DNA of 52,294 nt. It comes from Defluviitaleaceae bacterium. GTDB lineage: Bacteria > Bacillota > Clostridia > Lachnospirales > WQUN01. Below the pieces are notes generated by a model, which was not told the DNA's origin, did not search any database, and worked only from the letters and a program-made list of their open reading frames with translations. Positions within the stretch are counted from its first letter, which is position 1. Each line of letters starts with the position of its first letter. A program made the position numbers and the translations under genes. The stretch covers positions 4,201-56,494 of the forward strand of contig WQSR01000012.1 in assembly GCA_009787785.1 (NCBI GenBank), read 5' to 3'. This document shows, piece by piece, positions 8,698 to 16,203 of the stretch.

Positions 8698-9439
8698 TTT
8701 CCGTACCTCCCGTTCCTGTTTCATGGTTCATATTTGTTGGTTCCGGTTCGTCTATTACGGCTTCCCCCGGCATGGTGGCCCGTTGCTCCAGGATGCTCTC
8801 TACGGAGCCGTCCTTTATGCGTATCACCTGGTCGGCGTATTGGGCGATTTCTGTATCGTGGGTGACGATGACCAGGGTTTGCTGTCGTTCCCGGGCGATG
8901 CCGATGATTAAGTCCATCATTTCAAAGGTGGTGCGCGTGTCCAGGTTGCCTGTGGGCTCGTCGGCGAACACCACCTGGGGGTCGTTGATAAAGGCCCGGG
9001 CGATACTCACCCGCTGTTGCTGGCCGCCGGAGAGCTCGCTGGGTTTGTGCCGCCAGCGGTGGGCCAGCCCCACGGCCTTGAGCATCACCTTCGCTTTTTT
9101 TATCCGCTCCCGCTTCTTCACCTTGCGGAAGGTGAGGGGCAAAGTTACATTTTCCAGCGCGGTGAGGGTGGGGAGCAAATTGTAGGACTGGAAAACAAAG
9201 CCCACGTACCGCTGGCGGTACAAGGCCAGCTGGGTCTCGTTCAATTTCTCCAGTTGCTTGCCCATAAAAATAATGCTGCCCTTGGTGGGCTTCTCCAGCC
9301 CGGCCAGCATATTCAACAACGTAGATTTGCCCGACCCGGAGGTACCGAGCAGGCAATAGATTTTTCCTTTTTCAAAGGTGAGGCTCACATCCTCCAGAGC
9401 CACGATGCGCTCCTCGCCCATGCGGTACACCTTGCGCAC
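8675..9439 (-). CDS. ABC transporter ATP-binding protein, LolD/MacB type
   Basis: Cytoplasmic ATPase that drives the FtsX-type permease at 4572-6008. The protein shows Walker A (GTSGSGKST, residues 32-40), a Q-loop (FVFQSYNLLP), the ABC signature LSGGQQQR, Walker B VVFADEP with D-loop GNLD, and the H-loop THD. The GTG at 9439 gives 254 residues but begins inside the first beta strand. In-frame codons upstream read L-E-T-V-F-D-L-R-N, which is what the family has at its N-terminus. They begin at a CTG (9466) placed 8 nt after an AGGGGGG tract, so the real start may be that rare CTG (263 residues). About 30 extra C-terminal residues overlap the next gene. Confidence 0.92.
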   Translation of the reverse strand: MRKVYRMGEERIVALEDVSLTFEKGKIYCLLGTSGSGKSTLLNMLAGLEKPTKGSIIFMGKQLEKLNETQLALYRQRYVGFVFQSYNLLPTLTALENVTLPLTFRKVKKRERIKKAKVMLKAVGLAHRWRHKPSELSGGQQQRVSIARAFINDPQVVFADEPTGNLDTRTTFEMMDLIIGIARERQQTLVIVTHDTEIAQYADQVIRIKDGSVESILEQRATMPGEAVIDEPEPTNMNHETGTGGTENETIVYG

Positions 9440-9538
9440 GTTTCTAAGGTCGAATACGGTTTCCAGCGAGAATCCCCCCTTGCTTTATATATAAACGTAA
9501 GTTTTTGTAGAAAGTTCTGTTTTATGCACGGATTATTT

Positions 9539-12418
9539 CTATGCCAGCGCGCCCACGCGCCGTACATATTTCAGGTACACGAAATGGGGCCGCATCCGCA
9601 TGGATTCCAACAGGGCCAGCATGGTGAAGTAGCTGTCTTTCATGAGTGCCAGGTCCTCGTCGGAAATCTGTGCCTTGCCGTATTTTGCCCGGTTGTACAA
9701 AGCAATCAAATCTCTGAGGAACACGGCGTCGCTTTGGAAGGCGAAGCGTTTCCCGGCGCGCCGGGCGTAGCCTAAAGTGGTTTCCCCCGCGTTCAGGGGC
9801 AGATGATAGTATTCGCTGATGTTGAGTATGCCCTTGAAGTAGGCTTGGGCCTGACGGTTATTCCCCAGCCGCGCCACGCGCTTTAAGGCATGGTTGAAGC
9901 GCAGACGGCAAAACAGCAGGTACAGAAACAGGATGCCCCCAAGGCCGCCGGTCAAAAATGCCACAAAGAGCACTAGCTCCCATATGCCATCGCCTTCGTC
10001 CTCGCCTCCGGCCTGTTGGCCGGCAAAGCCCACCCCGCCTCCGGGGCCCGTGCCGCCGTGCTGGCGCATGTAGTAATACATCCACCAGTCGTACTCATAT
10101 ATAAACTCATCCCAATAGGCAACGGGCCCGCCGAAGCCGAAACGCCCCTGGGCCAGTGCGTCCACGGTTTGGGCGTGGGGCGGGGTGGCCTCCATAATGA
10201 GCCAGCCGAAGCCCTCCAGGTACACTTCCACCCAGGCGTGGGCCATGCGGTTGGTGACAACGGAGAGGGCGTATTCGTTGCGGCCGGTGCCGGGCACGAA
10301 GAAGCCCTCGATGTAGCGGGAGGGTACCCCCGCAATCCGCGACATGATGGCCATGGCCGACGCGAAGTAGGTGCAATAGCCCTCCTGCCCTTCAAACAGG
10401 AAGAAATCCACGAAGCACACGCCCCGGGGGACGGGTACGGGGTCCAAGGTATAGGGGAAGCTGGTCAACAGGAAATCCCGTATGGCGGTGACGCGGCCGA
10501 AGTCCGTTTGTTCATAGCGTATGAGCTGGGCGGTCAAATCATGTACCCGCTGGGGCACGCTATCGGGGACGTAGAGGAAATGGGCGCGCACACTTTCGGC
10601 GTAGGCGGCCAGGGCATTCCATGTGAAGATGTCCAGCAGGGATTCCATGTCGCCCCGGTGGGAAAAATAGTGGCCTACATCTGTGGTGTCTATGCCGTGG
10701 TGGGCAAAGGCGTTGAACACATCGCCTATCCCAAGGAAGTGGAAATAACGCCAAAATTGCTCCTGGGTAATAATCACGCCTCTGTCCCGGAGGGGCTCCA
10801 TCCACGCTTCTATGAAGGCGGCGACCGCCTCGCCCCGCGCCGCGTACAGCCCCTGTTGTGAGGCATGTAAAATATCCTCAATGAAGGACAGGCTCGGGTT
10901 TATGTGCAAAAATTGCTGGTGGTACACCGTGTTGCGCCCCATGAAGCCCGGCGTGCGCAAATCCCCCGAGGGCGCGGTCTGCAATACGGGCAGATAATTG
11001 TTGCTGTCCCCGTCGAACCAAACCTGCTTCACTCCCGGCGGGCGGAAAACCGTGCCCGTGCGGTTGCGCCCCATGGCAATGGACACCGTATACACAGGCA
11101 GGTAGGCGTGCCAGTAGTAGCGCACCCGGCCAAAGGCATTGGGCACGGGCATGGTGCCATAGTTGGGCGCGGTTTCAAGCCACGCGGCTTGCCATTCCAG
11201 ATAATAGGGGCAGACGATGGGTACGTCGAAGTCCAAAGTAATGTGGGCGCGGGTTTGGGTGCTCATCAGTCTTTCTTCCATTTGTGTGAATATCCGCTCC
11301 TGTAGCTCCAGTGCCGTGGGGCAAAATTCCAGGTTAAAGGTCTCCTGGGCGTACATGCCCACCACGGCGAAATTGTTTACATGCAGATACCGGGCATTGT
11401 CCCGGGTAAATTCGGAGCGAAGCACCGCGCCGCTCAGCGCGCTCACGCCACGGGTCAGTCCCGCGCCGCGCATCAGTGCCTGGGCGTTCTCCATCATTTC
11501 AAAGTGGCCGGGGTCCATGCCCTGGGTGTAGATGTCGCCGTCCTGCAAGGTATTGAGCCAGGAGAAGCCGGTGTAGTGGTTGCTGGCCACTCCGCGCAGG
11601 TACAGCGCGCCGGGGGCGGAAACCTCCATGACATGGCGGTTGTTGGGGGTGACGGGCCCGCCCAGCCGCCCGCCGCCGCCGCCAAAGCCCGTAGCGGCAA
11701 AGGAAAAATAGGTGGGGTTGAACAGCTCAAAGAAAAAATCCTCGACGGCGGTAAGCCGCCCTTCGAAGGCGTCGCGCAAAGTGCGGCGGGTAAAGTGCTC
11801 GCTGTAGGCGGGCATTTGTATCTGTGCGAGCAAAATCACCCCAAGGCACAGGGGTGCCACCGTAGCCACGGCGGAGATGTTCTTGTTCATCTTGCGGATA
11901 AAAAGCAGGACGAAGGCGAACAGGAACACCAGAAAGGAGCCCGTGTCCCGGATGAAGCTGGAGGTCCAGCTCAAGGTGAAAATCAAGCCGCCGCCCAGAG
12001 CCAGCACATAGAAGCTGAAGCGGTACAGCATAAAAACCACGGTGGTAAAGCTCAACGCGATAATAATGAGCCACATCAGGGTCTGCCCCAACTCGGGGGC
12101 ATAGGGCAGGTAGCCCGTAGTCATCAGGAAAACATCCCTGAAATGGTGGAACAAGCCCTCGTAAGCCTCCCGCCGCCACAGCAAAAACAACGCCGCCAGC
12201 ACAAGGACGGCAACCGTGGCTATCCGGGTAAAGCGGTTAAACAGCATCGCCGTAAAGGCCAGCATACACAGCATCCCTATGGCGAACATGCCCAGGGCCG
12301 TAATCTCGATAACCGTAGCCGAAAGGATGGCCCGGTTGATGGCGAAGAGGTACAGTCCCCCCACGCCGAAGAGGAAAAGGTATTCATGTTTTGTTTTGAA
12401 CTGGGATTTTTTGAACAT
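9539..12418 (-). CDS. Membrane transglutaminase-like protein (DUF3488-TGase-DUF4129)
   Basis: A 959-residue membrane protein. The N-terminus has about six to eight transmembrane helices (first near EYLFLFGVGGLYLFAINRAI), then an extracellular part starting with a Gly-rich loop and GGPV. The transglutaminase core has the catalytic Cys in EGYCTYFASAMAIMSR and the His in MAHAWVEVY; the third position reads WLIMEATPP. A further helix (LVLFVAFLTGGLGGILFLYL) leads to a cytoplasmic DUF4129-like tail. The start is the ATG at 12418, overlapping the DUF58 stop (TGATG) and preceded by GAGGAGG. An 81-codon upstream extension is only the other frame of DUF58. Such proteins pair with MoxR and DUF58 and probably act in envelope protein crosslinking or maturation; the substrate is unknown. 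Confidence 0.9.
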   Translation of the reverse strand: MFKKSQFKTKHEYLFLFGVGGLYLFAINRAILSATVIEITALGMFAIGMLCMLAFTAMLFNRFTRIATVAVLVLAALFLLWRREAYEGLFHHFRDVFLMTTGYLPYAPELGQTLMWLIIIALSFTTVVFMLYRFSFYVLALGGGLIFTLSWTSSFIRDTGSFLVFLFAFVLLFIRKMNKNISAVATVAPLCLGVILLAQIQMPAYSEHFTRRTLRDAFEGRLTAVEDFFFELFNPTYFSFAATGFGGGGGRLGGPVTPNNRHVMEVSAPGALYLRGVASNHYTGFSWLNTLQDGDIYTQGMDPGHFEMMENAQALMRGAGLTRGVSALSGAVLRSEFTRDNARYLHVNNFAVVGMYAQETFNLEFCPTALELQERIFTQMEERLMSTQTRAHITLDFDVPIVCPYYLEWQAAWLETAPNYGTMPVPNAFGRVRYYWHAYLPVYTVSIAMGRNRTGTVFRPPGVKQVWFDGDSNNYLPVLQTAPSGDLRTPGFMGRNTVYHQQFLHINPSLSFIEDILHASQQGLYAARGEAVAAFIEAWMEPLRDRGVIITQEQFWRYFHFLGIGDVFNAFAHHGIDTTDVGHYFSHRGDMESLLDIFTWNALAAYAESVRAHFLYVPDSVPQRVHDLTAQLIRYEQTDFGRVTAIRDFLLTSFPYTLDPVPVPRGVCFVDFFLFEGQEGYCTYFASAMAIMSRIAGVPSRYIEGFFVPGTGRNEYALSVVTNRMAHAWVEVYLEGFGWLIMEATPPHAQTVDALAQGRFGFGGPVAYWDEFIYEYDWWMYYYMRQHGGTGPGGGVGFAGQQAGGEDEGDGIWELVLFVAFLTGGLGGILFLYLLFCRLRFNHALKRVARLGNNRQAQAYFKGILNISEYYHLPLNAGETTLGYARRAGKRFAFQSDAVFLRDLIALYNRAKYGKAQISDEDLALMKDSYFTMLALLESMRMRPHFVYLKYVRRVGALA

Positions 12419-13623
12419 CAGGCCGCCTCCTCGCTTTCCTCTGTTAAGGTATTCTCCGTTATTTTGAAACAGGGCGCGCCGCCTTCGGAGAGCAACGTGA
12501 AAATCCGCTCCGAGTCCTCGTCCTTGAAGGCCGAGGGAAAATACAGCACGGCGATGAAGTGCCCATTGTTCATGCCGTTGGCGATACGCTCGTAAAGCGC
12601 GCTGTCCAGGCGGGAGGTCATGATAATGGTGTTGAGGTAGCCGGTGGCGTCGTTGAGGCATTGGGTGAGCATGGAATGGGGGGTGTAGGGCGGCTTTTCC
12701 AGGAAAACCAGCTGGGCCCCAATTTGATAGATGATTTCAAAGGACGCCGCGTTCTGGCAGGACACAGCGGAGCCGGCCCCCACCATGAAATCCACGGGCA
12801 TTCCCTTGCGCAGGCAAAACCGCCCAAGCCCCATGGCCGTCTCGATAATACGGTCCTCCATGACAATCTGCTCGGTGTAGCGCAGGGGCATTCGGGTGGC
12901 GTCCAGCAGTATCGTGACTTTGTTCAGCGCGTTGGACTGGAAATTCTTCACCAGCCATTCATTGCGCTTGGCGGTGAGCTTCCAGTGCACGCGTTTAATC
13001 GAGTCCGTGGGCAGATAGGGCCGGATGTCGGACAAAGTGGCATAATCCTCGTCCTTGATGTCAAAGCGGGAATGGGCCTGGGTCAGCAGATTCATGGACA
13101 GGGGGAAGTGGGTCATGTCCACAATGCGCGGGAGGGCGACGACGTCGGTTTTCCGGTTCATCCCCCGCCTCAGCCGGAAAAGCCCCATAAAATCCGTAGC
13201 GTATAGGGCCTTCAGGCCGATGGGGTAGGTGCCCCGGTATTTTATCTGAAAGGAAATGCGTTGCTCCCCGGTTGCCAGCCCCTTGAGGGCGAAGGCTTCC
13301 TCTTCCTCCACCGCCACGGCAAAATCGTCGGTATGAAAGGCGCATTGGATATGGGATAAAAACAGGGGCGTGGGATTATGTAGGCGAAGGGAGATGTAAG
13401 CCGGGGTGCTTTTGACCACGGTGCGGGGTGCCAGTTGTGTCACCTTTAACAGCCGGAGCAAAATAAAGGTAAGCACAAAGGACGCCACAGGCATGGCCGC
13501 GAAGACCAACAGCCCAAGGTATAACAAACGCTCGCCGTATATCCACGCAGAAGAAAGGAAAACGGCGATGATGGCAATATACAAGCACCAATTGCTGACC
13601 CGGGGCCGCTTAAAAAACTTCAT
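12418..13623 (-). CDS. DUF58 domain protein
   Basis: A 401-residue protein with two N-terminal hydrophobic segments (near WCLYIAIIAVFLSSAWIYG and LGLLVFAAMPVASFVLTFIL). The DUF58 core follows, with its diagnostic stretch DIRPYLPTDSIKRVHWKLTA at about residues 197-216. The vWA-like fold after it (ATRMPLRYTEQIVMEDRIIE region) lacks an evident MIDAS Asp-x-Ser-x-Ser. DUF58 proteins are the standard middle gene of moxR-DUF58-transglutaminase operons and are thought to be clients or partners of the MoxR ATPase. Its ATG overlaps the moxR stop by one base (TAATG) and its own stop overlaps the transglutaminase start. Confidence 0.9.
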   Translation of the reverse strand: MKFFKRPRVSNWCLYIAIIAVFLSSAWIYGERLLYLGLLVFAAMPVASFVLTFILLRLLKVTQLAPRTVVKSTPAYISLRLHNPTPLFLSHIQCAFHTDDFAVAVEEEEAFALKGLATGEQRISFQIKYRGTYPIGLKALYATDFMGLFRLRRGMNRKTDVVALPRIVDMTHFPLSMNLLTQAHSRFDIKDEDYATLSDIRPYLPTDSIKRVHWKLTAKRNEWLVKNFQSNALNKVTILLDATRMPLRYTEQIVMEDRIIETAMGLGRFCLRKGMPVDFMVGAGSAVSCQNAASFEIIYQIGAQLVFLEKPPYTPHSMLTQCLNDATGYLNTIIMTSRLDSALYERIANGMNNGHFIAVLYFPSAFKDEDSERIFTLLSEGGAPCFKITENTLTEESEEAA

Positions 13624-14585
13624 TACAGTACGGCCCCGGTGGCCTCTTTCAACGCGCCGGCGATGATATCAGGCACCCGTATTTTCTTGATGGCCGCCTC
13701 CTGCTTCATGAGAATGCGGTGCTCCAGCACATGGGGGGCCATCTGGATAACGTCGTCGGGTATGACATACTCCCGCCCGTTGTATAAGGCCCACGCCTGG
13801 GCCGCCTTGTACAGGCAAAGGCTGGCGCGGGGGCTGGCACCCAGCTGTACGTCCTCCTGGGCGCGGGTGTAGCGGGCAATATTTACGATGAAATTGTTAA
13901 TGGACTCGTCCACGTGGATTTCCTCCACCAGCTCCTGTATGCGGATGATGTCCTCCCCTTCGGCCACGGCCTGAAGCGCTGCCAGGGGGTTGCGCCCCTT
14001 GAACCTATCGAGCATCTTGCTTTCTTCCTTGTCGTCGGGGTAGCCCAAGGTTATCTTCATAAAAAAACGGTCGAGCTGGGCCTCGGGCAAGGCATAGGTG
14101 CCCAGATACTCCACCGGATTCTGCGTGGCCAGCACAATAAAGGGCTTGGGCACATCGTAAGTCTGGCCGTCCACGGTAACGGTATTTTCCTCCATGACCT
14201 CCAGCAAGCTGGACTGGGTCTTGGGGGAGGTACGGTTAATTTCATCCGCCAGCACAAACTGGCTCATCACCGCCCCGGCCCTATACTCAAATTCCCCCGT
14301 CTTGGGCGAAAACGCCGAATAGCCCGTAATATCCGACGGCATAATGTCCGGCGTAAACTGAATGCGCTTGAAACTCCCGCTCACCGACCGGGCCAGTGCC
14401 GCCACCAGGCTGGTCTTGCCCACCCCCGGTACGTCCTCAATCAACACATGCCCCCGGCAAGCCAGTGTCGCCATAACCAACGACACCGCATACCGCTTAC
14501 CCACAATAACCTTTTCCACATTGCTGATAATCGCTTGCATGGTGCGCACGGCCTGCGCGTTGTTGGTTATCTTATGCTCATCCAT
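13623..14585 (-). CDS. MoxR-family AAA+ ATPase
   Basis: A 320-residue cytoplasmic AAA+ chaperone-like ATPase. It shows Walker A (VPGVGKTSL, residues about 53-61), Walker B (LADEINRTSPKTQSSLLEVM), sensor 1 (VLATQNPVEYLGTYALPEAQ) and the C-terminal lid with LGASPRASLCLYKAAQAWAL. MoxR proteins use ATP to activate or insert metal into partner proteins, usually encoded just downstream with DUF58 or vWA domains. It is the first gene of the coupled moxR-DUF58-transglutaminase string; the ATG at 14585 follows AGGGTGGGG. No vWA-domain gene is nearby, so it is the DUF58/transglutaminase subtype rather than a RavA or CoxD type. Confidence 0.93.
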   Translation of the reverse strand: MDEHKITNNAQAVRTMQAIISNVEKVIVGKRYAVSLVMATLACRGHVLIEDVPGVGKTSLVAALARSVSGSFKRIQFTPDIMPSDITGYSAFSPKTGEFEYRAGAVMSQFVLADEINRTSPKTQSSLLEVMEENTVTVDGQTYDVPKPFIVLATQNPVEYLGTYALPEAQLDRFFMKITLGYPDDKEESKMLDRFKGRNPLAALQAVAEGEDIIRIQELVEEIHVDESINNFIVNIARYTRAQEDVQLGASPRASLCLYKAAQAWALYNGREYVIPDDVIQMAPHVLEHRILMKQEAAIKKIRVPDIIAGALKEATGAVL

Positions 14586-14652
14586 ATGAGAACCCCACCC
14601 TTTGTATGTAGCCTATTGTATTCATTATGCTACCACAAGTGGGGGGAATATG

Positions 14653-16029
14653 CTATGGGTTTTCGTTCAATATCATTCCTTCCAATGTGTATATTTGTAC
14701 TTGCCCGCTTTCGTGTAGTGCGCGTAAACGGGAGGAACATAATCCCTTTACAAAAATATACAAATACACCTGTTCGTATGAAAACAGCGCGCTCTTTCGT
14801 TTTAAGCCGGCGTACACATCCATATCAACCGCCGTGTTTTTCCACTTGCATTCCGCGAATAAGGCTTGGTTGCGATAAACCGCCATCAAATCAACTTCCT
14901 CTTGGCTACGGGTTTTCGCGTTTGTCCCCCACCAACGCCCGGCACTGCCGACAAAAAACGGCATATCTTCCCGCCGCAAGAGCCATTGCCTGCAAATATC
15001 CTCAAAAACCAGCCCCATATATGCATTAAGCTGTGCGGCTACCTCATGGGTGTATACGGCATCTCCCCGCCCCGCCGTGATGGCCGATAAATTGGGAAAA
15101 ACAAAGCGGTACCAGAACCGAAACATATTGTCCGCTATTTTATAGATGCTCCGTTTCCCCGGCTTTTCGCCATACGGATATTCCTTGTTCACCAGCCCGA
15201 GGGTAATTAGCGTACTCAGGTACTTCGCGCATTTATTGGCTTCCAATTTGCATTTGGTAGAAATCTCATTAAGCCGCGACGCGCCGGAGGCAATGGCTTC
15301 AATGATTACATTGTAGGTTGCCGGCTCCCGCAACTCCTGCTTAAGCAAATTAGCTGGCTCTTCAAAAAAATGCCCCGATGTGGAAAAAAATAAATCGACC
15401 ATATTTTCCCGCACCGATTTTTGTACGTTAATCTTCGTCAAATATTCAGGAACGCCCCCGGTCATGCCATACAAGGTTGCCTTGTCCGCCGCATCGTACT
15501 CCGTAAAAAACGGCAACGCCTCAAAAAATGAAAAGGGCAGCACCTTAAACTGCGCCGTACGCCGCCCATACAACGGACTCTTATACCCCAACACCTGATG
15601 CTCCATAAAGCTCATACTTGACCCGCATAAAATCAACATCAGCTTGCTGTCTGCCCTGTGCCGGTCAATCGCAATTTGCAACAACGACGAAATTCCCCGG
15701 AATGCCTCGGCTAAATAAGGAAACTCGTCTATCACAAAAACCAACCGCTCCCCCTCCCCGGCGGCGAAAATCGCCTCCACTGTGCTTTCATAATCACCAT
15801 ACACCGGCGCGGCACGCGAACCCCCAACGCACCGGCTCAACGAAAGCAAATTATCCGTGGCGGTACTCTCGCTGGCCGCGAAGAACAGGGACTTCTTCCC
15901 CTTTATAAATTCACGTATCAACGTCGTTTTGCCCACGCGCCGCCTGCCGTAAATCACAGCAAATTCAAAATTACCGCTGTCGTACATTTCCTCCAGCTTT
16001 CCCAACTCCGCCTCGCGCCCGATAAACAT
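14653..16029 (-). CDS. DUF234 ATPase (AAA with C-terminal PD-(D/E)XK-like domain)
   Basis: A 458-residue protein of the archaeal-type ATPase/DUF234 family common in anaerobes. The N-terminus has Walker A (GRRRVGKTTLI) and Walker B (LVFVIDEFPYLAE). A winged-helix-like middle (ASRLNEISTKCKLEANKCAK) follows. The C-terminus has E-V-D-L-M-A-V ... F-A-E-C-K-W, the D-x(n)-E-x-K arrangement of PD-(D/E)XK nucleases. I start at the ATG at 16029 because GGAG lies 8 nt before it; the in-frame GTG at 16038 would sit on that site. The physiological role of the family is not settled. A pair of palindromes immediately upstream suggests it is regulated on its own, separately from moxR downstream. Confidence 0.88.
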   Translation of the reverse strand: MFIGREAELGKLEEMYDSGNFEFAVIYGRRRVGKTTLIREFIKGKKSLFFAASESTATDNLLSLSRCVGGSRAAPVYGDYESTVEAIFAAGEGERLVFVIDEFPYLAEAFRGISSLLQIAIDRHRADSKLMLILCGSSMSFMEHQVLGYKSPLYGRRTAQFKVLPFSFFEALPFFTEYDAADKATLYGMTGGVPEYLTKINVQKSVRENMVDLFFSTSGHFFEEPANLLKQELREPATYNVIIEAIASGASRLNEISTKCKLEANKCAKYLSTLITLGLVNKEYPYGEKPGKRSIYKIADNMFRFWYRFVFPNLSAITAGRGDAVYTHEVAAQLNAYMGLVFEDICRQWLLRREDMPFFVGSAGRWWGTNAKTRSQEEVDLMAVYRNQALFAECKWKNTAVDMDVYAGLKRKSALFSYEQVYLYIFVKGLCSSRLRALHESGQVQIYTLEGMILNENP

Positions 16030-16050
16030 GCTATCCACTCCAAATAAATA

Positions 16051-16078
16051 AACTCATAAGTTTGCAACTCACGAGTTT
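16051..16078. promoter_or_regulatory. Tandem palindromic operator-like sites
   Basis: Two 13-base near-copies, AACTCATAAGTTT (16051-16063) and AACTCACGAGTTT (16066-16078), are separated by GC with centres 15 bases apart. The second is a clean palindrome (AACTC-AC-GAGTT); the first is one with small mismatches. They lie 22 bases before the DUF234 ATPase start, where a repressor would block its transcription. No regulator is encoded alongside. The outer arms AATAAACTC/GAGTTTATT also allow one larger hairpin. Confidence 0.5.
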
Positions 16079-16086
16079 ATTCTAGA

Positions 16087-16111
16087 GGGGTGGGGGTGGG
16101 GTGTCAAGGGG
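16087..16111 (+). other. G-quadruplex-capable tract
   Basis: Four G-runs of 4, 5, 4 and 4 bases are separated by loops of 1, 1 and 6 bases on the plus strand. They lie between the palindromes and the recD2 promoter. The pattern meets the usual definition of an intramolecular G-quadruplex, with unusually short loops. No function can be shown from sequence. Confidence 0.5.
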
Positions 16112-16140
16112 CGGTTCCGTGCATAGCGTATTGTGAGGAT

Positions 16141-16168
16141 TTGGCTCGTTTTGAATTTGTGTTAAAAT
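16141..16168 (+). promoter_or_regulatory. Candidate sigma-A promoter of recD2 operon
   Basis: TTGGCT and TAAAAT are separated by 16 bases, ending 35 bases before the recD2 ATG. The -35 matches three to four of six consensus bases, so support is moderate. Confidence 0.4.
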
Positions 16169-16203
16169 CCCCCAAGTGATTGTCCGTGAAGGAGACAGAT
16201 TTT

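Noticed and set aside
11381..12595. A 404-codon plus-strand open frame
   Set aside because: Antisense to the transglutaminase gene, whose domains and catalytic residues are clear; no ribosome site.
12419..12661. Longer N-terminus for the transglutaminase protein
   Set aside because: The 81 extra codons are the alternative frame of DUF58, and a GAGGAGG site stands directly before the ATG at 12418.
13623..14585. MoxR as part of a known vWA-MoxR defence or conflict system
   Set aside because: No vWA-domain, TerY-P or protease partner is present; DUF58 and transglutaminase neighbours point to the housekeeping envelope type.
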